From assembly GCA_016876015.1 (NCBI GenBank), contig VGOD01000041.1, positions 1 to 33,061 on the forward strand: a stretch of 33,061 nt of DNA, given 5' to 3'. Shown one piece after another: positions 23,628 to 31,484 of this stretch. Position 1 is the first letter of the stretch. Each line of letters opens with the position of its first letter. A model generated the notes under the pieces. That model was not told the DNA's origin. It saw only the letters and a program-made list of their open reading frames with translations, and ran no database searches. The stretch is from Chloroflexota bacterium (GTDB lineage Bacteria; Chloroflexota; Anaerolineae; CG2-30-64-16). A program made the translations under genes and the position numbers.

Positions 23628-25298
23628 TTGAGCAGATACCTTCGCTGGCAGGCTGTGATCGCCCTGTTGGGCATCATCTTGTTGGCCGCGTTGCTCCGTT
23701 ACGCGGCCTACAACTTCACGACCGTGACCGTCCCCGATCGGGGCGGGACGTTCGTCGAAGGCATCGTCGGCAATCCCCAATATCTGAACCCTCTCCTCAG
23801 CCACTTCAACCAGGTAGACGAGACGCTGTGCGCCCTGCTCTTCAGCGGTTTGACGCGGCTGGATGAGCAGGGCAACGTCGTGCCCGATCTGGCCGAATCA
23901 TGGACCGTCAGTTCCGACGGCCTGACGTATGACTTCCGCTTGCGGGCCGGGCTTGCCTGGCACGATGGCGCGGCGCTCACGGCCGCGGATGTGCTCTATA
24001 CCGCGGGCGCGCTGCAGGATCCTGGTTTCCCTGGCCTGTCTGACCTGGGCGCGTTGTGGCGCAGCGTGAAGGCGGCTGCGCCCGATGGACCCGCCGGGCT
24101 GACCGTCCGCTTCACCCTGAAGCAGCCGCTGGCATCCTTCGCCGACTACACCACGATCGGTCTGCTGCCTGCGCACCTGTGGGAGCGCGTGCCCATCACC
24201 CAGATGCTCAGCTCGCAACTCAACACGCGGCCGATCGGCGCCGGCCCCTACCAGTTGACGCAGATCACCGCTACTCGCGCGGAGATGATCGCGAATCCGC
24301 GTTACCACGGCGCAACGCCCTACCTCACCGGGCTGACTTTTCGGTTCTATCCTGACTATCAGAGCTTGCTGCCGGCCTTCGATCGCGGAGAGATAGACGG
24401 CGTCAGCTACATCGCGCCGGATGACATGACAGCCGCAGATAAGCGCCAGGACTTGCAGCTTCTCTCGGCGCCGTTGTCCGGCTACACGCTGATCTATCTC
24501 AACTTGCAGAATCCGAACACGCCCTTCTTCAAGGAGAAGGCTGTGCGCCAGGCATTGCTGTATGCCCTTAACCGCCAGATGTTGATTGACGCGGTGCTCT
24601 CCGGCCAGGGCCTGGCAGCCCATACGCCGATCCTGCCCGGCGCCTGGGCCCATGATCCTGAAACCCCGCGTTATTCTTACGATCTCGAGCAGGCGCGGCG
24701 CTTGCTGGATGAAGCGGGTTGGAAAGACAACGATGGCGATGGGGTGCGCGACCAGGGCGGGGTCAAGCTGGCGTTCATCCTGCTCGGTGACAGCCAGCCT
24801 CTGCTCGATGCGATCGCCACGGCCTGGGCGCGCATCGGCGTGCAGGCGGCGGCGCGTGCGGTTTCGCTGCCAGGGCTGACGGCCGACTTCCTGACGCCCC
24901 GCAGTTTCGACGCCGCGGTGGTGCATTGGGAATTGCCGGGCGACCCTGACCCCTATCCGCTGTGGCACTCGACGCAGGTGAAAGACGGCCAGAACTACGC
25001 TGGCTGGAGCCTGCGCGCTGCGGACGAGGCCATCGAGAAGGCGCGCGCGGTCACCGATCGCGGCGCGCGTCGCGGCTACTACAGCGTCTTTCAGCGCATC
25101 TTTGCAGCCGAAACGCCGGCGTTGCTCCTCTACCATCCGGTCTACACCTACGGCGTGCGGGCGAAAGTCCACGATGTGCAGATCGGCCCGCTCAATACCC
25201 CGGCCGATCGGTTCCGCGGCATCGCCAACTGGTATATCGTGACGCGGCGGATCACGGTAGGCAGCCAGCCTCTCGAACTTGACAGGCGCAGCCAGTAG
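23628..25298 (+). CDS. ABC transporter peptide-binding protein (SBP family 5)
   Basis: A 556-residue extracytoplasmic solute-binding protein of the oligopeptide/nickel family 5. An N-terminal transmembrane segment (about 8-26) has no lipobox cysteine, so the protein is probably membrane-anchored. The family signature lies at LTRLDEQGNVVPDLAESWTV and DGLTYDFRLRAGLAWHDG. A Ca-site-like loop DNDGDGVRDQGG occurs around 368-380. The start is a TTG 2 nt after the secG stop with no clear Shine-Dalgarno, so translation is likely coupled to secG. No permease or ATPase gene is nearby; this orphan arrangement means its substrate and partner are unknown. The tRNA-Leu promoter overlaps its last codons. 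Confidence 0.9.
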   Translation: MSRYLRWQAVIALLGIILLAALLRYAAYNFTTVTVPDRGGTFVEGIVGNPQYLNPLLSHFNQVDETLCALLFSGLTRLDEQGNVVPDLAESWTVSSDGLTYDFRLRAGLAWHDGAALTAADVLYTAGALQDPGFPGLSDLGALWRSVKAAAPDGPAGLTVRFTLKQPLASFADYTTIGLLPAHLWERVPITQMLSSQLNTRPIGAGPYQLTQITATRAEMIANPRYHGATPYLTGLTFRFYPDYQSLLPAFDRGEIDGVSYIAPDDMTAADKRQDLQLLSAPLSGYTLIYLNLQNPNTPFFKEKAVRQALLYALNRQMLIDAVLSGQGLAAHTPILPGAWAHDPETPRYSYDLEQARRLLDEAGWKDNDGDGVRDQGGVKLAFILLGDSQPLLDAIATAWARIGVQAAARAVSLPGLTADFLTPRSFDAAVVHWELPGDPDPYPLWHSTQVKDGQNYAGWSLRAADEAIEKARAVTDRGARRGYYSVFQRIFAAETPALLLYHPVYTYGVRAKVHDVQIGPLNTPADRFRGIANWYIVTRRITVGSQPLELDRRSQ

Positions 25299-25307
25299 TG
25301 ATATAAA
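25279..25307 (+). promoter_or_regulatory. Consensus promoter of tRNA-Leu
   Basis: TTGACA (25279-25284) and TATAAA (25302-25307) are spaced by 17 bp, with TGA directly before the -10 box. The -35 and spacer lie within the last codons of the peptide-binding protein. A GACAGGC / GCCTGTC inverted pair flanks the spacer and -10. Confidence 0.85.
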
Positions 25308-25330
25308 TAGGCCTGTCATCAGCTTGGCGG

Positions 25331-25414
25331 GCCGAAGTGGCGGAATGGCAGACGCGCTAGGTTCAGGACCTAGTGAGGATTGACCTCGTGAGGGTTCAAC
25401 TCCCTCCTTCGGCA
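25331..25414 (+). tRNA. tRNA-Leu (CAG)
   Basis: Acceptor stem GCCGAAG pairs with CTTCGGC. The anticodon stem CTAGG/CCTAG encloses loop TTCAGGA with anticodon CAG. A long variable arm (GAGG-ATTGA-CCTC) marks the class II tRNA. T-arm stem GAGGG/CCCTC holds loop TTCAACT. The 3' CCA is not encoded. Confidence 0.95.
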
Positions 25415-25492
25415 TCACGATGAGGGAATCCCGCGACGGCAACGTCGTGGGATTCTGTGCCTTCGGGCCTGGCGCAGAAAGGAGGACAGCCG

Positions 25493-25873
25493 GTGTTACA
25501 ACTGCGTTGGCCGCGCATCTCACTGGGTCGCGGCCAGATCACGCTGTTGGCTGGTTTGCTGATCGTGCTGGCGGCCACCATTGCGTTCGCCGATCTGACC
25601 GTGGCCAAGAACGCGGCCCTGGCGCAGAAACAGGCGGCGCAGGGCAAGCACGACCAGGCCCAGGCGCAACGCGCTCTGCTCCAGGATGACCTGAACCGCG
25701 CCCAGCGGGGCGACAGCGTCGAATCCGATGCGCAGACGCAGTTCAACCTGTACCGGCAGGGCGTGCGCATCGTGATGCCTGCGGCCAAACCGGCCCCAAG
25801 CGCAGCAGAGCGAGATCAACCTGTCGGGCCGCCCTATTGGGGCGAATGGTGGAAACGCCTGATCGAACCTTGA
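25493..25873 (+). CDS. FtsB/DivIC-like septum formation protein
   Basis: A 126-residue protein with a short cytoplasmic N-terminus, one transmembrane helix (about 16-35) and a coiled-coil region rich in Ala, Gln and Leu (about 36-70), followed by a short tail ending PPYWGEWWKRLIEP. This shape and the Trp-rich end match small bitopic divisome proteins of the FtsB/FtsL/DivIC type; direct sequence identity is low in this family, so the call rests on architecture. The start GTG at 25493 has GGAGG 7 nt upstream. It sits between tRNA-Leu and initiator tRNA-Met. The tRNA-fMet -35 box overlaps its stop codon. Confidence 0.65.
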   Translation: MLQLRWPRISLGRGQITLLAGLLIVLAATIAFADLTVAKNAALAQKQAAQGKHDQAQAQRALLQDDLNRAQRGDSVESDAQTQFNLYRQGVRIVMPAAKPAPSAAERDQPVGPPYWGEWWKRLIEP

Positions 25874-25898
25874 CAAGAAAACGGAAAGGGTGTAGAAT
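25870..25898 (+). promoter_or_regulatory. Consensus promoter of initiator tRNA-Met
   Basis: TTGACA (25870-25875) and TAGAAT (25893-25898) are spaced by 17 bp. The -35 box contains the TGA stop of the FtsB-like gene. The tRNA begins 17 nt after the -10 box. Confidence 0.9.
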
Positions 25899-25914
25899 AG
25901 AATAGTAATCGCGA

Positions 25915-25986
<72 letters not shown>

Positions 25987-26000
25987 CTCTATAGCGAACG

Positions 26001-26038
26001 GCGAATAGCTGATGGCAGCCTGTCCATCAGCTATTTGC
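26001..26038. repeat. Long hairpin between the two tRNA-Met genes
   Basis: GCGAATAGCTGATGG (26001-26015) pairs with CCATCAGCTATTTGC (26024-26038) with one G-T pair, around an 8-nt loop. The flanks ATAGCGAACG and TATCGGCTAT extend pairing imperfectly. It could process or terminate the tRNA transcript, or be another dispersed palindrome. Confidence 0.65.
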
Positions 26039-26049
26039 TATCGGCTATC

Positions 26050-26121
26050 GGCGACGTAGCTCAGTGGCAGAGCAAGCGGCTCATAATCGCTGGGTCGTGA
26101 GTTCAAGTCTCACCGTCGCCA
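26050..26121 (+). tRNA. Elongator tRNA-Met (CAT)
   Basis: Acceptor GGCGACG pairs with CGTCGCC. The body GGCGACGTAGCTCAG resembles elongator tRNA-Met. Anticodon stem AGCGG/TCGCT with loop CTCATAA gives CAT; it lacks the initiator G-C triplet. T-arm GTGAG/CTCAC with loop TTCAAGT. An Ile2 (lysidine) identity cannot be fully excluded. No CCA encoded. Confidence 0.9.
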
Positions 26122-26147
26122 TGTAACCATCCAATGAAGAACGCCGC

Positions 26148-27347
26148 GTGCAGATCTACGAAGGCGCAGGGGAGCCAACTGCGCCAGGCAGCGTTGTCCC
26201 TGAAACATCGCTCAGTGAACTCAACCTCAACTGGCGCGAGCGTGATCTGCCCGAAAGGGAAAGAACCAAACACGTCCACAGGCTCCATCCCTATCTCGGC
26301 AAGTTCATCCCGCAGCTAGTAGAGATTTTCCTCCGGAAATACTTCTCCCCTGACCAGACAGTGCTAGACCCGTTCGCCGGATCAGGGACAACCCTGGTTC
26401 AGGCAAATGAACTGGGCGTGAACGCGGTCGGTTACGACGTATCAGCCTTCAACGTCTTGCTGATGGCCGCCAAGACTAAGCGTTACGACCTCAAAGGGGT
26501 GCGGCGCGAAGTCTTGGATATTCTCGGCGAGTTGGAGCGCGCCACAACGTCAAGCGCCCATCAACAGATCCTGTGGAAGTCAAGCGGCGATCGCGCAGGC
26601 GAGACGGCGTCACCCAACAGCGAGTATCTGAAGCAGTGGTTTGCCCCTCAGTCCCTTCGTGAGTTACTGCTGTATCGCGAGCTGATCGAGAACTACGAGG
26701 ACCAGGAAATCCTGAGAATCATCCTTTCACGTTCGGCGCGCTCAGCCAGGCTGACAACCCACTTCGATCTCGACTTTCCCAAGGCCCCGCAGACCAAGCC
26801 CTATTGGTGCTACAAGCACAGTCGCATCTGCACCCCTATTCAGAGCGCCATTTCATTCATCAGGCGATACAGCCTTGACACACTCGAGCGGCTCGAGGAG
26901 TTCTCCTTGCGACGAACCAACGCAGGTGTGGTCGTCAGACATGAGGATGCCCGTTTCGCAGCGATACCGCCAGTGGATGGTGTGATCACCAGCCCGCCCT
27001 ACGTGGGGCTGATTGATTACCACGAACAGCACCGTTACGCATATGAGCTATTGGGACTGCGAGACTGCCGGACAGCGGAAATCGGAGCAGCGAGTCAGGG
27101 AGCAAGCCACAGGGCGCAGCGCGAGTATCAAGAAGCGATTGCGCAGGCTTTTCGTAACTCGTGCCTTTCCATGCGACCAGGCGCGATTCTGGTAGTTGTG
27201 GCCGGCGACAGATTCGGTCTCTATGATGGGATCGCTCAGGCATGTGGAGTCGAGGCGGTTGCAGAGCTTCGGCGCCACGTAAACCGGCGCACAGGCAGGC
27301 GTTCTTCCGAGTTCTATGAGTCCGTCTTCATTTGGAGACGAATGTGA
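26148..27347 (+). CDS. Orphan DNA methyltransferase (N4-C/N6-A type)
   Basis: A 399-residue SAM-dependent DNA methyltransferase. The SAM-binding motif DPFAGSGTT is at 74-82, preceded by HPYLGKFIPQLVEI (47-60), and the catalytic motif TSPPY is at 281-285; SPPY is typical of N4-cytosine enzymes, though N6-adenine cannot be excluded. Motif I precedes motif IV. No restriction gene is adjacent, so it is an orphan in this window. The start is GTG at 26148 with no good Shine-Dalgarno, only 27 nt after tRNA-Met. Its GC content looks lower and its codons more varied than in flanking genes. Together with its location next to tRNA-Met and the palindromic repeat at 27362, this suggests acquisition by transfer. 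Confidence 0.85.
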   Translation: MQIYEGAGEPTAPGSVVPETSLSELNLNWRERDLPERERTKHVHRLHPYLGKFIPQLVEIFLRKYFSPDQTVLDPFAGSGTTLVQANELGVNAVGYDVSAFNVLLMAAKTKRYDLKGVRREVLDILGELERATTSSAHQQILWKSSGDRAGETASPNSEYLKQWFAPQSLRELLLYRELIENYEDQEILRIILSRSARSARLTTHFDLDFPKAPQTKPYWCYKHSRICTPIQSAISFIRRYSLDTLERLEEFSLRRTNAGVVVRHEDARFAAIPPVDGVITSPPYVGLIDYHEQHRYAYELLGLRDCRTAEIGAASQGASHRAQREYQEAIAQAFRNSCLSMRPGAILVVVAGDRFGLYDGIAQACGVEAVAELRRHVNRRTGRRSSEFYESVFIWRRM

Positions 27348-27361
27348 TGTCGCTGACGCGC

Positions 27362-27395
27362 AGACCCGCAGGGTTTTCGGAAACCCTGCGGGTCT
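27362..27395. repeat. 34-bp palindromic element, copy 2 (intergenic)
   Basis: Perfect 15-bp arms (27362-27376 and 27381-27395) flank the loop TCGG. The left arm is AGACCCGCAGGGTTT. Compared with the copy at 596-629, position 8 of the left arm is C instead of A, and the matching base of the right arm is G instead of T, so the pair is kept. It lies between the convergent methyltransferase and glycosylase genes. Confidence 0.9.
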
Positions 27396-27405
27396 ATCGC
27401 GGACA

Positions 27406-28296
27406 TCATTGCTCCTGTGTCTGGTCCGCATCGGACCACTGCCAGAACCAATACGCCAGCCCCCGCCACTGACCCCATCTGGCGAAAGCGGCTTCCACTT
27501 CGGCCGGGCCGATCGGTGCGGCGTTGTGCCACTCGCGAGAGACCATCTTGAACGCCCAGGAGTCTATCGGGATGGCGTCGTAGCGGCCCAGGAGCATGAG
27601 CAGGTTGGCCACGGCATACGGCCCCACGCCTTTGATCGCGGCCAGCCGCGCACGCAACTCCGCGGTGGGGAGCGTTGCGGTCTTGAGCGCCTCCAGATCG
27701 AGATCGCCTGAATCCACGCCGCGCGCCAGCTCCAGCACATAGGGCGCGCGATAGCCCAGCCGGCCGGCCTGGCGCAACGTCTCGACGTTGGCCGCGGCCA
27801 GGCTGGTCGGCGTGGGGAAGGCGCGCCGCGCGGGATTGGCGGGAACTGGCTCGCCAAACAGGTTGACCAGGTTCTCGACCATGCGTTTCGTGCCGCCCCA
27901 GGCCGTATTGGTGGTCAGGATCGTCTTGACCACGTCCTCGAAGAGGGACGCGCTGCGCAAGATGCGGCCGAGGCCGGCCTCGACCGCACGAGCCAGCTTC
28001 GGCTCCGAGCGGGCGATCGCGTAGAAAGACGACAGGTCTTGATCCAGCCCAAACATCCAGGCCACGACCTGGCCCACTTCCGCGGTCTCGGCGTCGCTCA
28101 GTGCATCGTCGGTCTGCACGCGCACGCCGCCGGCCGCCTCGGCCAGGTGCAGTTCCGCCGGCCGGCCAGAGGCAAGCCGCACGACGTAGGACAGGCGATC
28201 GGCGTCGCCCTGAAACGGCGCCAGTTGGCGCCAGCCGTGCGAGTCGGCGACCCCGCGAAATGAGAAGGGTTGGCGGGCTAATAGGTGAAGCTCCAT
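27406..28296 (-). CDS. HhH-GPD DNA glycosylase (AlkA/OGG-like)
   Basis: A 296-residue base-excision glycosylase. The helix-hairpin-helix is at about 219-233 (LAAIKGVGPYAVANL) and the conserved catalytic Asp is D245 in IPIDSWAFK. The hairpin has Gly-Pro-Tyr where bifunctional OGG enzymes carry a lysine, so a monofunctional AlkA-like activity is more likely. An N-terminal domain of about 100 residues precedes it. The ATG at 28296 (MELHLLARQPFSF) lies one base after the TGA of the methyltransferase gene upstream, and AGGAG is 10 nt before it, so the two are coupled. Lesion specificity cannot be read from sequence. Confidence 0.88.
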   Translation of the reverse strand: MELHLLARQPFSFRGVADSHGWRQLAPFQGDADRLSYVVRLASGRPAELHLAEAAGGVRVQTDDALSDAETAEVGQVVAWMFGLDQDLSSFYAIARSEPKLARAVEAGLGRILRSASLFEDVVKTILTTNTAWGGTKRMVENLVNLFGEPVPANPARRAFPTPTSLAAANVETLRQAGRLGYRAPYVLELARGVDSGDLDLEALKTATLPTAELRARLAAIKGVGPYAVANLLMLLGRYDAIPIDSWAFKMVSREWHNAAPIGPAEVEAAFARWGQWRGLAYWFWQWSDADQTQEQ

Positions 28297-28297
28297 C

Positions 28298-28924
28298 TCA
28301 GGTTTGCTCCTCGTGCCAGGCCAGATAGTTGAGCCACGGCTGCCGGCCTGCGCCAGGGTCATTGACCCAGCTCTCTAATACCAGAAATCCAGCCGCTTGC
28401 AACGCCTGGGCGACCTGGCCTGGCCGGTAGTAGGTGAAGAAGCGAGGGCCATAGTCGCCATCCTGCCATCCTTCCCCCTCCCCCTCTTTCAGCGCCAGAT
28501 ACAGACAGCCAGCGCGTAGCACGCGGCCGAACTCCGTCAGGGCCGCGTGTAGCTCATGCCGCAGCAGGTGCAACAGCGAGGCGCACGCCCAAACGCCCAG
28601 AAAGGAGCGGCTGGCAAACGGCAGGCGGCGCAGATCGCCTTGCACAGCCGCCGCGCCATGCGCAGTCAGGCCAAGCCACTGCCCCTCGCGTAACATGCCG
28701 GCCGACAGATCGAGCGCCACCGGCCGATAGCCGAGGCCGGCCAGGTAACGGCTGTCGCGGCCGGGGCCGCTGCCCGCGTCCAACACCCACGCGGCCGCAG
28801 GCGCGTATTCCTGGAAGCGCCGCAGCGCCCGTTCCGGCCAGAAATCGCCGGTCCTGGCCGCGAACTCGGCCGCAGACCGGTCGTAGACGGCGATCGTCTC
28901 GGCCAGGGCAGTGTGAAATGTCAT
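28298..28924 (-). CDS. Class I SAM-dependent methyltransferase
   Basis: A 208-residue protein. The SAM-binding loop WVLDAGSGPGRDSRYL and following PVALDLSAGML, then GDLRRLPFASRSFLGVWACASLLHL, are the usual class I methyltransferase motifs I to IV. The substrate is unknown. The start is ATG 28924 (MTFHTAL), with AGGAGG 7 nt upstream. It is translationally coupled to the glycosylase and divergent from the acyltransferase gene. Confidence 0.88.
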   Translation of the reverse strand: MTFHTALAETIAVYDRSAAEFAARTGDFWPERALRRFQEYAPAAAWVLDAGSGPGRDSRYLAGLGYRPVALDLSAGMLREGQWLGLTAHGAAAVQGDLRRLPFASRSFLGVWACASLLHLLRHELHAALTEFGRVLRAGCLYLALKEGEGEGWQDGDYGPRFFTYYRPGQVAQALQAAGFLVLESWVNDPGAGRQPWLNYLAWHEEQT

Positions 28925-28987
28925 AGCGCGGCCTCCTGCTGCAACCGAAGGGTTGTCATTGCCATGAATTCTCATCTGCAGCGGGCT

Positions 28988-29016
28988 TTGGGGCTCCACC
29001 TCGCTCGTGATACAAT
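28988..29016 (+). promoter_or_regulatory. Promoter candidate for the acyltransferase gene
   Basis: TTGGGG (28988-28993) and TACAAT (29011-29016) are spaced by 17 bp, with TGA before the -10 giving an extended -10. The TTG start is 30 nt downstream. The -35 match is weak. Confidence 0.55.
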
Positions 29017-29045
29017 AGAGACGCAACCCAGGACGGAGCAACCGC

Positions 29046-29942
29046 TTGAGCCTTGAGAATTACCACCTCTACCGACTCGCAGTCTGGCTGGTGACGCGGC
29101 TGCCGCGCGGTGTGGTCTACTTCGTGGCCGGCCTGATTGCCGAGGCAAACTTCTTCGTCAATCACCGCTCGCGCAAAGGCGTCTATGCCAACCAGCGCCA
29201 GGTGCCGTCTCGGCTGCCCAACGATCTATCGGTCAGAGCTCGTTGGTGGCGATGGCGGATGGCGCGCCACGCTTTCCGCAGTTTCGCCTATTCAGTGGCC
29301 GACTTCTTTCGCATCCCCCAGATGACGTCGGCCAACGCCGACCGTTTCATCGCCGAAGTGCGCGGCTGGGAGCACGTGGAGGCGGCCCAGGCCGCGGGCG
29401 CGGGGTGCATCTTCATCACGGCCCACATCGGCAGTTGGGAGCTGGCCGGCGCCTATCTCAGCTTGAAACGCGTGCCGCTCACCATCGTGGCGCTGCCGCA
29501 CAAGGATCGGCGGGTGGATCAGCTCTTCTTGGGCAGCCGGCAGGCCTCTGGCATGGAGGTGGTGCCGGTGGGCGGCGCAATGCGGAAGCTGGAGGATGCG
29601 CTGCGCCGCGGGCGCTTCATCGGTCTCATCGCCGATCGGGACGTCACCGGCCGCGGGCCGGTGCTCTCCTTCTTCGGCCGGCCCACGCGCGTGCCCAACG
29701 GACACGCGGCTCTGGCGCTGCGCACGGGCGCATGGATCCTGCCCGGCTGCATCTATCGCCGGCCCGACCGCGAACTCACGCTCGAAATCCGACCGCCGAT
29801 CATCCCCGATCCGGCGCAAGACACCGTCGAGGGCCTCACCCTGCATTGTCTGGGCATCCTGGAAGAGTTCATCCGCGCCCGGCCAGAACAGTGGTCATCT
29901 TTCTACGATCTGTGGAGCGAGACCGATCTGCCGGTGGCCTGA
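29046..29942 (+). CDS. Lysophospholipid acyltransferase (HtrB/PatA-like)
   Basis: A 298-residue membrane-associated acyltransferase. It has the HX4E form of the active-site motif (H127-IGSW-E132 in TAHIGSWELAGAY), which is used by HtrB/LpxL- and PatA-type enzymes. The acyl-binding segments RGRFIGLIADRDVTGRG and SFFGRPTRVPNGHAALALRTGA are typical. The start is a TTG with GGAG 8 nt upstream, and no better in-frame start precedes it. No lipid A or PIM genes are in the window, so acceptor lipid is open. The gene ends next to a hexanucleotide repeat. Confidence 0.85.
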   Translation: MSLENYHLYRLAVWLVTRLPRGVVYFVAGLIAEANFFVNHRSRKGVYANQRQVPSRLPNDLSVRARWWRWRMARHAFRSFAYSVADFFRIPQMTSANADRFIAEVRGWEHVEAAQAAGAGCIFITAHIGSWELAGAYLSLKRVPLTIVALPHKDRRVDQLFLGSRQASGMEVVPVGGAMRKLEDALRRGRFIGLIADRDVTGRGPVLSFFGRPTRVPNGHAALALRTGAWILPGCIYRRPDRELTLEIRPPIIPDPAQDTVEGLTLHCLGILEEFIRARPEQWSSFYDLWSETDLPVA

Positions 29943-29951
29943 GCCCGCGCA

Positions 29952-29999
29952 ACCTTGACCTCGGCCTTAGCCTTAACCTTGACCCCAACCTCAACCTTG
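29952..29999. repeat. Degenerate hexanucleotide tandem repeat
   Basis: Eight in-phase 6-bp units run for 48 bp: ACCTTG, ACCTCG, GCCTTA, GCCTTA, ACCTTG, ACCCCA, ACCTCA, ACCTTG. The stop codon and last codons of the polyferredoxin gene on the minus strand lie within it. Confidence 0.8.
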
Positions 30000-31484
30000 C
30001 ACGACCGGCCGCACCTGGATCGCGCTGCCAGCGACCGGGCACGCGTTCTCGCAGCGACCACACCCGACGCACTTCACCGGATCTACGGTTACCCGGCCAT
30101 GGAACGGTAGGGCCGCTTCCCAGGTGCACGCCTCGACGCACACCAGGCACTTGACCTCCTGATCCCACGCCAGGCACAGGTGACGCTCGACGTGCGCCAG
30201 GCCGATCTTCATCTTGGCGGGTTGGATGCGCTGGATGGCGCCCACCGGACAGGCCTGCGCACACAGGTGTGAGCAACTCGAGTTCAGCGCGCAGCCGCCC
30301 TGCCGGGGAACCAGTTTCGGCGTGCCCATGGCCGCGATGCCTGCCTCGGCGAGCGTCGGCTTCAGCCCGCCCGTGGGACAGACCCGGACGCATTCCTGGC
30401 ACAAGATACATGTGCGGACGAATTCGTCTTCGGGCAGCGCACCTGGTGGGCGGATCACGTTCTGGCGCGGCGGCAACTGCGACACGGGAACCAGCGCCAA
30501 TCCGGCCGCGCCAGCCGCCACCCCACCCACGAATTGGCGGCGAGAGAGCCTGGGGCCCACTCCCTGTTTGACCAGCCGGCCGCTCCGTCCCTTGACTCGC
30601 TGCCACGCCCGCTCTGCCAACAACCCAAAGCCAAACGAAATCCCGCTGTTCGGACACGCGCTTTGGCAAACGAGGCAGAAGGTGCATTGAGTGTAATCGG
30701 TATCGTGGGGTTCGCGCCGCGGAATGGCGTTCATGGGGCAGACGCGGCGACAATCGCCGCAGTAGGTACATGCGTTGCTCACGCGGCGGTTGAGCAGACT
30801 CCACCGCGAGGTGACGCTCAGCAGCGCGCCCAGGGGGCACAGGTGACGACACCAGAAGCGCGGCTGCCATAGCTCGAGCGCGATGATCCCCAAGAACAGG
30901 AACGAGACGCCGACCAGATAGGCGGCCAGCGGGCGTTGTTGGAGTGCAAATGCGTTGACCATCAGTGCGGTGGTCGTGCGCTGAAAGATCACCAGCGGGT
31001 CCAGCAAGCCAAGCGCCTGCAGCGATAACACGCCCGCGACCAGGACCGCGATCAGCAGGTAGTAGCGCAGCGGGCTGTTGGCGCTGGCTCGTCGCTTCCC
31101 TTTCTGCCAAAAGGCGAGCGGCCGGATGAGATCCAGGACCGCGCCGATGGGACAGACCCACCCACAGAAAGCGCGGCCGAAGATCAGTGTGAGGGCCAGG
31201 AGCAAGAGCGGCGCGCCGATCACCAGCACGGACCAGTCGCGGTGCAGCAGTTGGCCGAAGAGGAGCAGCGGGTCCCAGGGCAGCAGCCACGAGAGCAGAG
31301 TCGGCGCAGGCTGGAAAGTGATCCGCCGCAAGACGATGGGCAGCAGCGGATAAAGGAAAAGCGCCAGAAAGCCGATCTGGACCAGTTTGCGCGCCACGCG
31401 GTCCGAGAGGCCACGACCGCTCAGGACGCCAGGCTGGGGCAGGCGCGCTGGCTTCGGGGCCGGTTCATTCAGCGTCGCCGTCAT
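29991..31484 (-). CDS. NapH/NapG-type membrane polyferredoxin
   Basis: A 497-residue Fe-S protein. The N-terminal half has about four to five transmembrane segments with the NapH-type pairs CGWVCP (107-112) and CRHLCP (212-217), then two 4Fe-4S motifs (CTYCGDCRRVCP at 239-250 and CTFCLVCQSACP at 267-278). A mid-protein SRRQF (314-318) plus hydrophobic stretch resembles a Tat signal, as if a NapG-type protein had been fused on. Four further cysteine clusters follow (for example CILCQECVRVCP and CVGCGRCENACP). The role is probably electron transfer between quinol and an exported or cytoplasmic partner. The start at ATG 31484 overlaps the DUF362 gene stop by 20 bp, so the two are coupled. Confidence 0.85.
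   Translation of the reverse strand: MTATLNEPAPKPARLPQPGVLSGRGLSDRVARKLVQIGFLALFLYPLLPIVLRRITFQPAPTLLSWLLPWDPLLLFGQLLHRDWSVLVIGAPLLLLALTLIFGRAFCGWVCPIGAVLDLIRPLAFWQKGKRRASANSPLRYYLLIAVLVAGVLSLQALGLLDPLVIFQRTTTALMVNAFALQQRPLAAYLVGVSFLFLGIIALELWQPRFWCRHLCPLGALLSVTSRWSLLNRRVSNACTYCGDCRRVCPMNAIPRREPHDTDYTQCTFCLVCQSACPNSGISFGFGLLAERAWQRVKGRSGRLVKQGVGPRLSRRQFVGGVAAGAAGLALVPVSQLPPRQNVIRPPGALPEDEFVRTCILCQECVRVCPTGGLKPTLAEAGIAAMGTPKLVPRQGGCALNSSCSHLCAQACPVGAIQRIQPAKMKIGLAHVERHLCLAWDQEVKCLVCVEACTWEAALPFHGRVTVDPVKCVGCGRCENACPVAGSAIQVRPVVQG

Noticed and set aside
23898-25523. A 541-codon minus-strand frame across the peptide-binding gene and tRNA-Leu.
   Set aside because: It runs through a tRNA gene and a well-supported protein gene, with no family features.
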